Under the pieces are notes generated by a model. The model saw only the letters and a program-made list of their open reading frames with translations. It did not search any database and was not told where the DNA came from. Shown piece by piece: positions 24,441-35,324 of a stretch of 64,000 nucleotides of DNA. A program made the position numbers and the translations under genes. Position 1 is the first letter of the stretch. Each line of letters opens with the position of its first letter. Source of the stretch: Metaphire vulgaris (Eukaryota > Annelida > Clitellata > Crassiclitellata > Megascolecidae); contig CM030851.1 in the NCBI GenBank assembly GCA_018105865.1, forward strand, positions 6,837,328 through 6,901,327. The letters run 5' to 3'.

Positions 24441-24545
24441 CCGGTGTGGTAATTTACACCTAGGAACTTCTTTTTTGTTATTACCATACAGTACGTATTT
24501 TTGTATTTATTCTTAGTCCTTTCTTTTCACTTTCTTTTGTCAACA

Positions 24546-24730
24546 GGTTATTTCTAGGATTATCAATTGTGGGGGTGTCTGTAAATTCTGGGGTCACCTG
24601 CCTGCCAAAAAGTCTGACAAGCAAAAATAGAAAAAAGAAGGTAATCACATAGCTGAAATTTGGGGGTGTTGGGGGTGTCGGTCTCAAATTGGGGTGTTGG
24701 GAGTGTAAAAATATCCCTGTTTGTCACCCT
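24546..24730. mobile_element. Fragment of a CAGGGTTATTTTTA-ended element
   Basis: Holds GGGGGTGTCTGTAAATTC and ends AAAATATCCCTG. The same words occur in the opposite orientation in the element at 31280-31595. A long poly-A module (GACAAGCAAAAATAG) lies in the middle. The left end was not found. Confidence 0.4.
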
Positions 24731-24780
24731 GTCTAATGGCATAGCTTCATGTATTATAACGTATACTGAAGCATCTAGAC

Positions 24781-25127
24781 CAGCGGTTCTCAACCTTTAT
24801 AGTGCCGCGACCCTTTTAATTCAATTTCCCATGATGTGGCGACCCCCCAACGGTAAAATTGTTTTCGTTCACAACTTCACATTGTAAACTGCTACAAATA
24901 ATAATGCTACGACAATCAAAATGTTCGAAATCGTTATTATTTAATTTAAGTCTATCCTCGAATGACAATTATAGTAAAACAACTAGTACGTCGTAACTAC
25001 CACTGAGGAAATTTTGTACAATAACAAGAAAAGTGACAACCCCATATTTCTAATGGTCTCGGGCGACCCCTGGCAAATCGTCATTCGACCCCCGTGGGGG
25101 TCGCGACCCACAGGTTGAGAACCGCTG
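24781..25127. mobile_element. SPIN-like hAT MITE
   Basis: 347 bp with ends CAGCGGTTCTCAACCT / AGGTTGAGAACCGCTG and a perfect 8-bp duplication ATCTAGAC (24773-24780, 25128-25135). Beyond the ends, the left interior (GCCGCGACCC, then TGTGGCGACC) and right interior (GGTCTCGGGCGACCCCTGG, GGGGTCGCGACCCAC) follow the order I remember for SPIN (SPACE INVADERS) non-autonomous hAT elements of vertebrates and some invertebrates. Confidence 0.8.
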
Positions 25128-25227
25128 ATCTAGACACATTCTAGAATCTAGAACATGTGTTATTCCCTTAACACTCAGAACTTTTGTTATTTCTTTGAGA
25201 TATTAGTTATTCTAAACTAACCCGAAT

Positions 25228-25300
25228 CGTCATCATCGTCGTCGTCATCATCGTCGTCGTCATCATCGTCGGCGTCGTCGTCAAAATCTTCGTCGTCGTT
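25228..25300. repeat. CAT/CGT array
   Basis: Alternating blocks of CAT and CGT with a 15-base period. Confidence 0.8.
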
Positions 25301-25584
25301 CATCGGAGTTTTGAAATCTTAGAAATTGGTAGTTGAGTGGCTATTACAATAATTCTATAACCTACCTTTGCCTCTTCTCCACCTTTCGTACTCCATTTGC
25401 AGCGTACGATTAAGACGCAAGCAACGTCTAAGCGCCCACCCAACATGCCTTTACGCAGTCACGCTGCTTAGAACTCCGGTCTCAAACGACGAATCGCTTG
25501 CATTCATCCGCCCTTTATATAATCTTTTGCTCATTCGGTTTAGGAAAATTAATAGTTGCTTTATACATATACTACCATATAGGC

Positions 25585-25672
25585 CTACATACATACATAC
25601 ATACATACATACATACATACATACATGCATACATACGTACGTACGTACGTATATATATATATATACGTACAT
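25585..25672. repeat. CATA, GTAC and AT compound array
   Basis: (ACAT)n, then (GTAC)n, then (AT)n; abuts the short element at 25673. Confidence 0.85.
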
Positions 25673-25838
25673 CAGTGTTTTATCCAGACTCCAGGCCTTT
25701 GGGGGAGGGGGAAATTGACCTTGCTGGAGGGGAAGTTCAATGCAAAAATTTGTGTCAAAATTCTTCTTTTTGGGGGAGGGATTTCAAGGGGTTATTTTGG
25801 AGGGAGAATCTCCCCTAACAGGCCGGCATAAAACACTG
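25673..25838. mobile_element. Short element, CAGTGTTTTATCCAG ends
   Basis: 166 bp with CAGTGTTTTATCCAGACTCC at the left and GCATAAAACACTG at the right. Only ACAT is shared by both flanks, so the duplication length is uncertain. It begins immediately after a CATA/GTAC simple repeat. Confidence 0.55.
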
Positions 25839-26084
25839 ACATTTGCAATCTACTTGCTGTTTAGTGGTAACCATAAAGATAGCGGTCACGCTATTATTGA
25901 CGAAGTTAGAGGAGTCTCGATTCGCCAGGTGGAGCCAAGCTCTAAAATAGAATGTTTACATGATTACAAACTTACATAGCCGCATGAAAGGTCACGTGTC
26001 GTGTCACATGATGAAGAGTCAGATGATGTAACCGAGTTCAATGGCGATTACGATCCAATGACACACGAACATTAATTACTCCAA

Positions 26085-26275
26085 GAACTAAAAGCAAGTT
26101 TGGCGATCGATCGTTCAAGGCGCTGGGACCAGCGACCTGGAACACGCTTCCATCGAACTCAAGAGATGTTCCGACCTCGCGTGCAGTTTTTCTAACACGA
26201 TTGAAAACTTATTTCTTTAGAAGCGGCGGCGCATTTGTTAAAATAGCGCCTATGAACTGAACTGAACTGATTGTT
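26085..26275 (+). pseudogene. LINE 3' end, plus strand
   Basis: Translates as FKALGPATWNTLPSNSR then FLTRLKTYFF, the common C-terminal tail of L2-type ORF2, followed by an AATAGCGCC word and a (TGAAC)n terminal array at 26251-26270. Confidence 0.6.
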
Positions 26276-26515
26276 CCGGTATTCAGACTGGAGTTCCTCG
26301 TGGCTCCAGAACATTAGCTTTTTCAAATGGTACGCAGTCATTTGGCGACTTCTGGGAATTTGAGTTGTTCTTGTGAATGTTGCGCAATAGGCCTAAATGG
26401 TAGTCTACACGGGTTTCTGCGAGTTTACCCAGCTACGAATCAGAGCTATTTTCGTCCTGCGGGAGAAGGACAGTCTCCAATCTCCACTGTGTTCTGTCGT
26501 TCAATTTCTTCTTAG

Positions 26516-26516
26516 A

Positions 26517-26609
<93 letters not shown>
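26516..26609. repeat. ATC array
   Basis: About 30 perfect ATC units, directly at the 3' end of a minus-strand LINE relic. Confidence 0.95.
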
Positions 26610-26965
26610 GTGTCATCTTCAATCTGAAGGTTGACGGTCATGCGTTGTCTCCATTTCGTTCTGTCCTCAGCAATCCTTTTTAGTCTTCCGTAGTTCTTTT
26701 CTTGCATGTGCTCCTTAACGTCCTCCAGCCATTCTCTTCTAGGTCTTCCTCTGGCTCTGTTTCCTTCAAATCTTCCCTCTAATAGGACTTTTGCTTGTTC
26801 TGTGCTTGAACCACGCATTATGTGTCCAGCATACTGTGTTTTCCTGCTTATGATTTCTGTCAAGAGTTGTCTTTTTTTCTCCAATTTTCTTTAGCACCTC
26901 TTCATTTGTTATTCTCTCTTGCCAGCTAATTTTCAGGATTCTTCTGAAGCACCACATTTCAAAGG
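26606..26965 (-). pseudogene. Non-LTR retrotransposon C-terminal relic with GAT-array tail
   Basis: The minus strand reads FRRILKISWQERITNEEVL, then AGHIMRG, ARGRPRREWLEDVKEHM and EDRTKWRQRM, the usual order in the C-terminal part of LINE ORF2 products. It ends at IEDDT, directly followed (minus strand) by the long ATG/GAT array at 26518-26609. One frameshift lies near 26860. The 5' portion is absent. Confidence 0.65.
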
Positions 26966-27142
26966 CCTGTATTTTTTCTTTTCTTTTTTCTTCTTCTTAG
27001 ACAGCGGATGAGAAACCCGCACGAACTCTGGAACTGACAACTTGTTCGATACGGTTCCTCGTTGGTCACGTGTGCGGCCTACTTTTTCGCCGAAGTCACG
27101 TGCTGTTCCGGTGGTCACTGGGTACGGAAAATACAGATGTAA

Positions 27143-27834
27143 AGGGGCTGCCTCACTTAAGGATTTAGTCGGCGGAATTTGTCGTTGATTTTGTCGGCAA
27201 ACAAATCGACCGACGTTTAGTCTTGTCTGGAAGCAAAAAATAAGCCACGCCTACAAACGCTCATGTAGCTCACATTTTAAGGATGACTGATGATGAATTT
27301 TTCGCTTTATTATGTGGTTTAATGTTGACGGTTATTGCATCCGCACATGCATTATCGGGAAGTTTCCTAATTATTACTGACATAAAGTTACATGTCCATG
27401 TGAATTCTTGTCCAACCACTATTTCTTAACGTTTCATGTAATTTTATATTTTTTCTTTATGAAGAATATTTATGTCAAATTCACATTTCGACATTTTTCT
27501 TGTAATCTTGAAAACTCGCCGATTTCGCACGTAAATTCTCCGACAATGTGTGTCGTTGTTATTGTCAGTTGGCGCGCTGACCTTTGGACTAAAACCTGAT
27601 TGGCTGAAAAGTCAAAATGTCCGCCGACAAATCCCGGCAGATTGTGTATTTACATTATCCGGGACTTTGTCGGCGGACGTTTGCTCCCCGCCCCGAACGT
27701 CCCGCGAACAAGTCTAGCCAGTCGGGCACCTGCCATTTGAAGGCTTGAAGCCGGCTTATCATTCAAGCAGATTTGCCCGCCGATAAGTTGGCCGACAAAG
27801 TCCGCCGACTAAATCCTTAAGTGAGGCAGCCCCT
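27143..27834. mobile_element. PIF/Harbinger-type non-autonomous element
   Basis: 692 bp with more than 30 bp of inverted ends (AGGGGCTGCCTCACTTAAGG on the left; the right is its complement, continuing into ATTTAGTCGGCGG) and a TAA trinucleotide on each side (27140-27142, 27835-27837). A TAA/TWA duplication is characteristic of PIF/Harbinger. Internal words GTCGGCGG recur. No transposase frame remains. Confidence 0.75.
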
Positions 27835-27837
27835 TAA

Positions 27838-28411
27838 ACGAGAAGTCGCTATTTGAAAACATAGAATGTTTATTCTGTTTAATTGCAGGCCCCGTCATAA
27901 CGGCAGCCGAATGTAGTGGGGAAAACGTTGCTAAAAAGAAAAGATGCAAAGTTTATTTACACTATCCTTTAAATTTCGCGTAAGCAGTTCAACGATGCAA
28001 AAGGGGTTCTTGTGTCATTTGACGTAAATAGCGGCAAAACTTGACGATGACCGTTAATCTTGCGAGTGTCTAGTCGAGATAAGAAATGTCTAATTGTTAA
28101 GATAGGTCGGTCTACAACTCTACAATCTACATGACATTCTTTACAAAGTCCGACATATACCCAAATTCATCCTCTCTGTTGCCAGAGGATACTTTCTGGG
28201 AACGAAAAAGACCGAATTCCTTCCTTTATCGAGGGACAGATCACCGAAGAAATACAAATGAACGTATAGGCGGGAAATTCTGTTCGCCAAATGCTGTACG
28301 TTTCATGTCTTTTACTTCCAAATTTTCTCATGCATTCTTTTGATGTGGAAGTTGAATCAAAAGGTAAGCTGAATCAAAAGGTAAGCTGAATCAAAAGCAC
28401 TGCGTGCTTAC
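27838..28411. other. Unassigned
   Basis: A GAATCAAAAGGTAAGCT unit is repeated two to three times at 28350-28395; no gene. Confidence 0.5.
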
Positions 28412-28655
28412 CAGAGGTGTAGCGAGGGTGTCCGGCGCCCGGGGGCAAAGTGTACCGTTGGCGCCCCCAACACTGCTGACGAGCCAAAAAAGGTCGTCAC
28501 ATTGTTCTCGGCGCTCGGCGCCCCTCAAATCTTACGGGCACCCCTCTTCATAGTAGTGCTGACGAGACGAGTAAAAAAATGGTCGTCGCACACGTTCTTC
28601 TTTATTATGCATTTCACTTACCCAAATACCCAATTTTGGCGCCCCCACCTTTAAT
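28412..28655. mobile_element. hAT MITE, GCGTAGC family, right end missing
   Basis: Starts CAGAGGTGTAGCGAGG, then GGCGCCCGGGGGCAAAGTGT and two GACGAG...GGTCGTC modules, and stops after GGCGCCCCCACC without the usual GCTACGCCTCTG terminus. Confidence 0.6.
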
Positions 28656-28961
28656 TTCATAGTAAACAAATGCTTTTTGGCTATGGCTAAAAATTAATTT
28701 TCACCGTACGGGGTTGCTAATTTGTACGTACGCATAGGGGGTAACCAAAATGTACGGTGTGTAACAGGGGAGGGAGTTGAAAATATGACTTTTTGCGTAC
28801 GCACTATATGGATGGCCCTTTAAACGTTGCAAGCAGTAATATAAAACAGTTCTGAAACATTACTAACTGCCAAAAACTTTATTGAGTTCAAATGAAATAA
28901 AGGAACAAGCAGTAATAGAAAACAGTTCTACAACAGTAATGACACACACACATATATGTAA

Positions 28962-29293
28962 CAGGCAAAGTGTGAAATCAGGTAATGTTGACATTGCCTG
29001 AAATTTTTAGGCAATATCGACATATGCCGACATATCGCGATGCACTCTGCTGCTATTCCATCACAGATAAAGATTTCAGGCAAAGTGTGTAGAAAATCTG
29101 AGCAAATTTCAGGCATTTTTAAACAATGCCTAACAATTTCAGTCAATGTCGACATTGCCCAAGTGAATCAGGATATGTCGGCATTGCCTAAAATTTCAGG
29201 CAATGTCAACATTGCCCTAGTGAATCGGTATATGTCGACATTGCCTAAAAATTTCAGGCAATGTCAACATTGCCTGATTTCACACTTTGACTG
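28962..29293. mobile_element. 332 bp element with internal palindromic tandem repeats
   Basis: The ends CAGGCAAAGTGTGAAATCAG and its inverted right copy (CTGATTTCACACTTTGACTG) are flanked by TAA on both sides. The interior has at least three units containing the near-palindrome GGCAATGTCGACATTGCC linked by AAATTTCAGG. It is immediately followed by an AT array. Confidence 0.6.

Positions 29294-29345
<52 letters not shown>
29294..29345. repeat. AT array
   Basis: (AT)n starting at the right edge of the 28962 element. Confidence 0.9.
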
Positions 29346-29348
<3 letters not shown>

Positions 29349-29469
29349 ATATGGATGATTGAATTGGTTTCCTTCAGTGTCGGTAGTGTATATCGCTGTA
29401 CTGCTAGAGTGATATACTTTCAACATACCAAGATTCACTCGTATCAGAGTCATTTTTGGGTCTTATGAC

Positions 29470-29637
29470 CAGGGCGCGATTTGTAGGGGGAAGGGGGAAT
29501 CTTCCCCCCGCTGCCCAACTGCATCCCTATACTGCTACATCCCCACCACTACATCCCCCACTGCTACATTTCCCAACAACTACATCCCCCCAAGCTCGTC
29601 ATATCCCCCACTGCTCCAGGTCACAAATTGCACCCTG
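29470..29637. mobile_element. hAT MITE, CAGGGCGCGATTTGT family, copy 1
   Basis: 168 bp, left CAGGGCGCGATTTGTAGG, right AGGTCACAAATTGCACCCTG, with a perfect 8-bp duplication CTTATGAC (29462-29469, 29638-29645). The interior is pyrimidine-rich with a repeated CTACATCCCC word. Confidence 0.8.
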
Positions 29638-29976
29638 CTTATGACCTATTCGTAGTGTGTCTGATTTAGTTTGTCCACAATATCTGACCAATGGGCAAAC
29701 GCAGATCATTGTCAACGCCCAGCGAGTCTTGCCTTCAAGTTTTGTCGGCTGCACAAATTTACCTTTACCTTGGTGTATTCAAAGCAAATAGAAAACGAAA
29801 ATGTTTGCGGTATACTAATAACGCGTAATTTCACGTGGTTTAGCCTAGGTTCAGTGGCCCGCGGGCTGATTTTACACGGCCCGCCGGAGCTCAAGCAATT
29901 TTTCCGGCAGTTTATTTGAGATAATTAGTCAACGGCCCAAGCTGGTAGACTACTCGCGTAAGCTGTGATGAACAAA

Positions 29977-29977
<1 letters not shown>

Positions 29978-30024
<47 letters not shown>
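29978..30024. repeat. AT array
   Basis: (AT)n. Confidence 0.9.
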
Positions 30025-30025
<1 letters not shown>

Positions 30026-30077
30026 ATGTGCGATGGATGAGCAAAGAGATGGTACTGGCTGTTTATACAGTGAACCA

Positions 30078-30362
30078 CAGAGGCGGACCAAGGGCGAGGC
30101 AGGGGGGACATATGTCCCAGGGCGCCGAGGTGAGAGGGTGCCGAAATCGGGGGTATTTGGGTAAGTGAAACGCACAATAAAGAAGAAGAAACACGTGTGA
30201 CGACCTTTTTTGCTTGTCAGCACTAAATGAAGAGGGGCGCCGCCGTAAGAGCTGAGGGGCGCCGAAAACGATGTGACGACCTTTTTTGCTCGTCAGCAAT
30301 GTTAGGGGCGCCAACGGTGTGCACTTTGTCCCCGGGCGCCGCATACACTCGGTCCGCCTCAG
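30078..30362. mobile_element. hAT MITE with two poly-T modules
   Basis: 285 bp, left CAGAGGCGGACCAAGG, right GGTCCGCCTCAG, perfect 8-bp duplication GTGAACCA (30070-30077, 30363-30370). Two GTGACGACCTTTTTTGCTYG modules lie inside, near GGGGCGCC blocks. Confidence 0.8.
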
Positions 30363-30589
30363 GTGAACCAGCTATATTAAGACATGCACGGTTCATCCCT
30401 CGATCGACTTACTAGTGATTTCACAAAATACTTTAATTTCTTGATGACTCACGTTCTCGTACAGTCATTGGCGCAGCTTGTTTCTCGGTGTCATACCACA
30501 TTCTCTGTAACGGATTGCCAATATCACTTCGTGAAAGCAGCACACTATCATCTTTTAGATCTCATCATAAAACGTGTCTGTTTGCCTTG

Positions 30590-30723
30590 GCCCATCCAGG
30601 GACATCTATATATAAGCAAGTGGACACCAAACAGAAATGAGGGGCAGACAATTGAAGGCCACCAACAGTAATACCAATGCAAAGAAGTGGCACTCACAAG
30701 CAGCTATTACGACTACTATTACA

Positions 30724-30787
<64 letters not shown>

Positions 30788-31071
30788 CACTACATTTGCG
30801 TTATTTCATAGATTCCTTCCATTTTCCCTAGCATGTATTAGCGGATCCCCGGGAAATGAAGGAAACTGCCATGTTAATTATTTTATCTCCTATCCTACCC
30901 CTTTCACAAAAAAATGCACGAATCTCACGGGTGGCCCTGATGGCAAGTGGGGGTGTTCAAAACCCCCAAACCTCCCCCCGTGGCCTTGCCACTGGCTATA
31001 ACTCATTGCAGCAACACCCTTAAATCGCCTTGGCTTCTGATCATAGCATTGTTCTACTACTACTACTACTT

Positions 31072-31150
<79 letters not shown>
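30590..31150. repeat. Block A of a two-block dispersed repeat, copy 1
   Basis: Shared with 40205-40690: GACA(C)CAAACAGAAATGAGG, GAAGGCCACCAACAG, ATAGATTCCTTCCATT, ATGTATTAG.GGATCCCC, and GCATTGTTCTACTACTACTA. Each copy contains two ACT trinucleotide arrays. Confidence 0.65.
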
Positions 31151-31152
<2 letters not shown>

Positions 31153-31262
31153 TACTACTGCTGCTGCTTCTACTACTACTACCGCACTACTATCTATACT
31201 ATAGTCTATTACTAACGCTACACTACTACTATTATTATTACCACTATTACAAATACTACTAC
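31050..31262. repeat. ACT array
   Basis: Long (ACT)n inside block A copy 1; the companion array is 30712-30786. Confidence 0.9.
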
Positions 31263-31279
31263 TATCCAACAAAGGCACA

Positions 31280-31595
31280 GGGTTATTTTTAAGCGCCCCT
31301 AACACTCCCCCATTTGAGGTCGACATCCCCTAAGATTCCCTAGTCTAAAAATGGTATGTATCCTAAATAACCCCCGAACAACGCCCGCCCTAATTCGAGA
31401 AGTAACAACCCCAACTTTATTTCTCTGATGACCATTTTTTCTTTTCAGACTTTTTAGACAATTTTTTGAGATTTGATAAGGTTTTTGGGTCTTTTGCCTG
31501 TCAGACTTTTTATGGGGGACTTCTTTTCACGCTTATTTGGCAGAGTCCACAAATTTTACAGACACCCCCTAAATTCACAATCGTCGAAATAACCT
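31280..31595. mobile_element. Element with CAGGGTTATTTTTA left end
   Basis: Left CAGGGTTATTTTTAAGCGCC, right GTCGAAATAACCTTG, so the ends are roughly inverted. The interior shares GTCCACAAATTTTACAGACA-like words with the fragment at 24546. No clear duplication was seen. Confidence 0.45.
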
Positions 31596-31778
31596 TGAAA
31601 TGGCGGCTCCAAGATTTGGCAAGTGGTGGTGACTGGTGAGGGGCGTTAGAGTGGAGACTTCTAAACATGGGGGCCAACTATTTGTTGCTAGGTATGTAGT
31701 AAAAAGTACCAACAGGGGGCCAGACGTTCAACAAGGAGCACGGGCCCCCGAACCCCATGTGGAACTGCCACTGCCCAC
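31596..31778. mobile_element. Relative of the 47550 hAT MITE
   Basis: Has GGCGGCTCCAAGATTTGGCA on the left and GTGGAACTGCCACTG on the right, with the same interior order as 47550-47743 (ACTTCTAAACATGGGGGCCA). The ends are decayed. Confidence 0.55.
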
Positions 31779-31779
31779 A

Positions 31780-32285
31780 GCTATTACAGCTACTACTAAT
31801 ACTACTACCCACACCTTTTATAATTACTACTACTACCCCACTACGATAACTACTATTACTAACACAATTTTATTTCAACTACTACTATTAGACTCCACAC
31901 TAACTACTATTATTACTACTACTATTAATATTACCCCAATATTATGACTACTATCGCACTACTGCTGCAACTACTACTACCCAATCATTATTACAACCAC
32001 TACTAATACCGCCACCATTACAACAACTACTATTAGTCTCACTATTATTATAACCACTGCTACTACAGCCACCACTGCCGCTTCCACTGCGACTACCCCA
32101 CTACTATTACTACCACTACTGCTGTTGCTGCTGTTGTTGCTGCTACTGCTACTACTGCTACTACTACTGCTACTACTACTGCTACTACAGCAGCAGTAGT
32201 ACAGTAGCAGCAATCGTAGTAGCAGTAGTACTGATATTACGCTTACTACTACTACCACCGCCGCCGCCACTGCTAAAACCACTGT
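31780..32285. repeat. Degenerate ACT/GCT tract
   Basis: About 500 bp of impure ACT, GCT and GTA units, including a local inversion (ACT to GTA) near 32190-32230. The Ser/Val frames across it are artefacts. Confidence 0.85.
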
Positions 32286-32574
32286 GATTACTACAGGTGA
32301 GCATTGAGAAATACTGATGGAACATCTGATTTCAAATAGGTCTATATGACTATATCCCCAATAGTTTGGGGATATAGTCATATCAATGTCAATGCTGTAT
32401 GTCTTCTTCCATTGTTTGCCTGTTGTCGTCCATTCGTCCAGTAAGATTTCCAGTTGGCTGGAAATGCAGATAATGTATTCCCAAATGTTTTCGGAATGAA
32501 ATCTTGACAGTGATTCGATCTAATCCACTGAAGAAATGCTATTGTTGGATCTGTGAATGAATTTGAATATAATT

Positions 32575-33083
32575 CGTATGCTGAGCATCTGTAAATCCAT
32601 CGAAGAACTAGTAATCCAAAATGTGCAAGAATCACTCAAACACTATGCGCAGTAACCTATATCTATTTAGGCTACAAACAAAGCTATACTCGAGAGGAGT
32701 CGAGACTATACGCTAACAGTAAAACTAATACAACCAGTTAATACTATTAACGCAAAGAGTCACGAGAAATCGGTTATACTCTATATAAGCGAGTCGTTGA
32801 CTGATATGTAGGACACAGCAGATTAGAATGAGGGTGAATCACTCTGGCTGACCAGGTTGCTGCCCAGTGAGTGAGAGCATTGTCATTAGGCAGTCGGCTG
32901 CAGCCATCTGGGCGGCCGGACTCTGCACAGATACAGGACAGATGTGGGGTTTACTTGATAAGCCAGGTCCCATTGCAACGCCTTGGCCTACACTTGTCCG
33001 CCTTCCAGAAAACATTGGACTGAGCTTCACGTACATGACTTTAGATGTACCTGGCCCATCCGCCTTAGATCGATCTACCACCG
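32575..33083. repeat. Block B of the two-block repeat, copy 1
   Basis: Aligns with 41515-41660 plus 42375-42720: GCGCAGTAACCTATATCTAT, AACCAGTTAATACTATTAAC, GAGCATTGTCATT.GGCAG, GATGTGGGGTT.ACTTGATA. No coding function recognised; short frames on both strands are mirror shadows. Confidence 0.65.
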
Positions 33084-33091
33084 ATCATACT

Positions 33092-33263
33092 CAGGGTGCG
33101 ATTTGTGACCTGGAGCAGTGGAAGGGGGATATGTCGAACTTGGGGAGATGTAGTTGTTGAGAAATTTAGCAGTGGGGATGTATTGGTGGGGGGATGTAGC
33201 AGTAGGGGGATGCAGTTGGGAAGTGAGGGGGAAGATTCCCCTTCTCCTAAAAATCGCGCCCTG
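33092..33263. mobile_element. hAT MITE, CAGGGCGCGATTTGT family, copy 2 (inverted)
   Basis: 172 bp in the opposite orientation to the copy at 29470: left CAGGGTGCGATTTGTGACCT, right AAAAATCGCGCCCTG; flanks ATCATACT and ATCTTACT (seven of eight). Confidence 0.78.
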
Positions 33264-33814
33264 ATCTTACTGCCTTCTCCAGCTTCACCTGGCAGTAGAC
33301 CTAATTCTTAGGCTATAGAATTGTATGCTACATCGGCGGATGCTATAACTGCTATTATAGTGGCGTTATAAAAGTTAATAGATTGATTAGTTGATAAAGA
33401 GAAGGGGTATGCAATTACGCCGTTGAGAACAATATTTTGTTATCGTCTGAAACTTTGCTGTTTGAGAATAAATTTTTAGAGACATTTGTAGTTTCGTGCA
33501 AAATGACTGGGAGATGCCTCATTTAGAACGCTTCAAAACAACATTGCAGTGGATTATATTGATTACTCTTATGCAGTAGTTGGAAGCTTTGGAAATGGAG
33601 GCAAACGAAAATGAGGTTTTCGTTGGAGAATTTTTCCAATTTGCTCAAATGTTCACATATTTAACGCCGACTGTCAAGTTCAATAGTCATCACGTTGACT
33701 TCTGTCACAGAGCGAATTGAGACAAACAATTGTGAATAATTATTATAGTCGTTGCAGTCGATTAAGTCTTTTTAAAGACTAATAATGTGGCCTCGGTTTC
33801 AAGAAACGATTTTC

Positions 33815-33885
33815 AGTGGTCCGTGGTGTCTTAGCGGTTGAACAACACTGGCCTGCATGTATGAAAGCCACTAAAATTACGTTGA
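33815..33885 (+). mobile_element. SINE head fragment
   Basis: GGTCCGTGGTGTCTTAGCGG with GAACAACACTGG looks like a SINE A-box region; the B box and body are missing. Confidence 0.3.
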
Positions 33886-34041
33886 ACATTTGACAACCTA
33901 TAGTTTTCCTAAACAACCATTGAATCCGTTTGCAATCAACGAGAAGTTTTTCTCTTTCGTATAGAGCTCATGCAGTATTGAATTAGAATCACGTGAGAGA
34001 TAAGAAATGCGTGAGCATTTAATAATTTATAATTTTAATTA

Positions 34042-34075
34042 TAATATATATATATATATAATATATATATATAAT
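34042..34075. repeat. AT-rich palindromic tract
   Basis: ATTATAATTATAT-type near palindrome, 34020-34105. Confidence 0.7.
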
Positions 34076-34214
34076 TATAATTATTTTAATTATAATTTTA
34101 ATAATTCAATACAGAGCTTTTTTCAGTGGGAACGCACGACAACGGCGTTTCCACACCTTTTTGCCAGATCGTATATATATATAATTATTATGTATACAGT
34201 ATAATATACTGTAT

Positions 34215-34420
34215 ATGTATATGTCTTTGCTTTGGAACTCCCTGCCGGCGGACGTGACTAGGGTGACATCTCCTGAACTGTTCACTAGGAACCTTAAAAC
34301 ATATTTATTTAATATCTCCTATTAGGGACATTTGTAAAGCGCTCTTGACTTTAGCCTTCGCTATGCGTATTGCGCTATATGAAATTGTCAGAATTAATAA
34401 TAATAATAATAATAATGTGT
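34215..34420 (+). pseudogene. L2-type LINE 3' end
   Basis: Encodes WNSLPADVTRVTSPELF and NLKTYLFNISY before a stop, then the 3' UTR words TTGTAAAGCGCTCTTGACTT and GCGCTATATGAAATTGTCAG, ending in an AAT array. Confidence 0.65.
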
Positions 34421-35324
34421 ATGTATATGTAATAATGCGTTTGGGACTTTGGGTACGGCGTTCCCGCAACTGTTTTGGATGATGAGTAAAAAGGTCATCA
34501 CCACATTTTTACACTTTATGACTAAATAGGTCATCGCCACTAAAAGATAATGTCAAAACTTTTTAGAGGCCAGTCACTGCTCTGCCCAGGGACCAGGAAT
34601 TTCTCTCGATGACGGCCCTGGAAATGAGTTCCCAAACCTTTTTTCCTAGAAAAAAACACTGATTATTATTAATATTGAAACATTTTTATAGCGCAGTGGT
34701 AATGGCGAAGACCAAAGTCAAGGGCGCTTTAACATATATCACTTGTATGAAGATGTATGCGATGTTAAACAAGTGAATCTTTAGATTTTTTTCAAACCAC
34801 GCAGTTAACCAGTTAGCGCCCAAAACATTTTGCTTGTATTAAAAAAACACGAAATAATAGAGTTCAGAGTACACCTGTTTAGCGTTGTTCCCAAATGGGA
34901 TCATTGGGCGCTAATGGGTTAATTTAACACAGCAGAGTTGTAACGTTCTCAGCTTCTGCCTGAGATTCTCACAATTTCTCAGGCGCTGAATTCTAAGGAA
35001 TTGGATTGACGCGTGAAGCTGATCTGTAGCGTGGTAATCGACTCTGACTCGCTTCGCGCGGCCGTCTTCGATATTATAATTAATACAGTGTACAGTGTAG
35101 GTCGTGGGCACGCTGGATGAATTAGAACTCCAGCGTTGGCACAATACCAGGTCTTTTTTCTGTGGCAACGCACGAGAACGGCGTTCCCACACCTTTTTTG
35201 CCAGACCGAGTATATAATTATGGATATGTAATAATGCGTTTGGGAACGTACAGGTACGGCGTTCCCACACCTGTTTTTTGACGATGAATAAAAAGATCAT
35301 CACCACATGTTGACACTTATATTT
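34421..35324. other. Two diverged copies of a GTTCCCACACC module
   Basis: GCGTTCCCACACC(T) with GAGTAAAAAGGTCATCACCA occurs at about 34440-34520 and in related form at 35160-35310; terminal repeats were not resolved. Confidence 0.35.

Larger units (their letters stand above)
33264..34214. other. Unassigned
   Basis: Contains a SINE head fragment and an AT palindrome only. Confidence 0.45.

Noticed and set aside
26397..26627. Poly-His protein
   Set aside because: Product of the ATC array read in one frame.
28962..29293. CRISPR-like array of regularly spaced palindromes
   Set aside because: The units are few and contiguous without unique spacers, and are enclosed by inverted ends in a eukaryotic context.
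30637..32381. Poly-Thr, poly-Tyr, poly-Leu and poly-Ser frames
   Set aside because: All are translations of ACT-type arrays.
32839..33160. Protein frames on both strands in block B
   Set aside because: The copy at 42449-42815 does not keep the same frame and the two strands are equally open, as expected of non-coding repeat.
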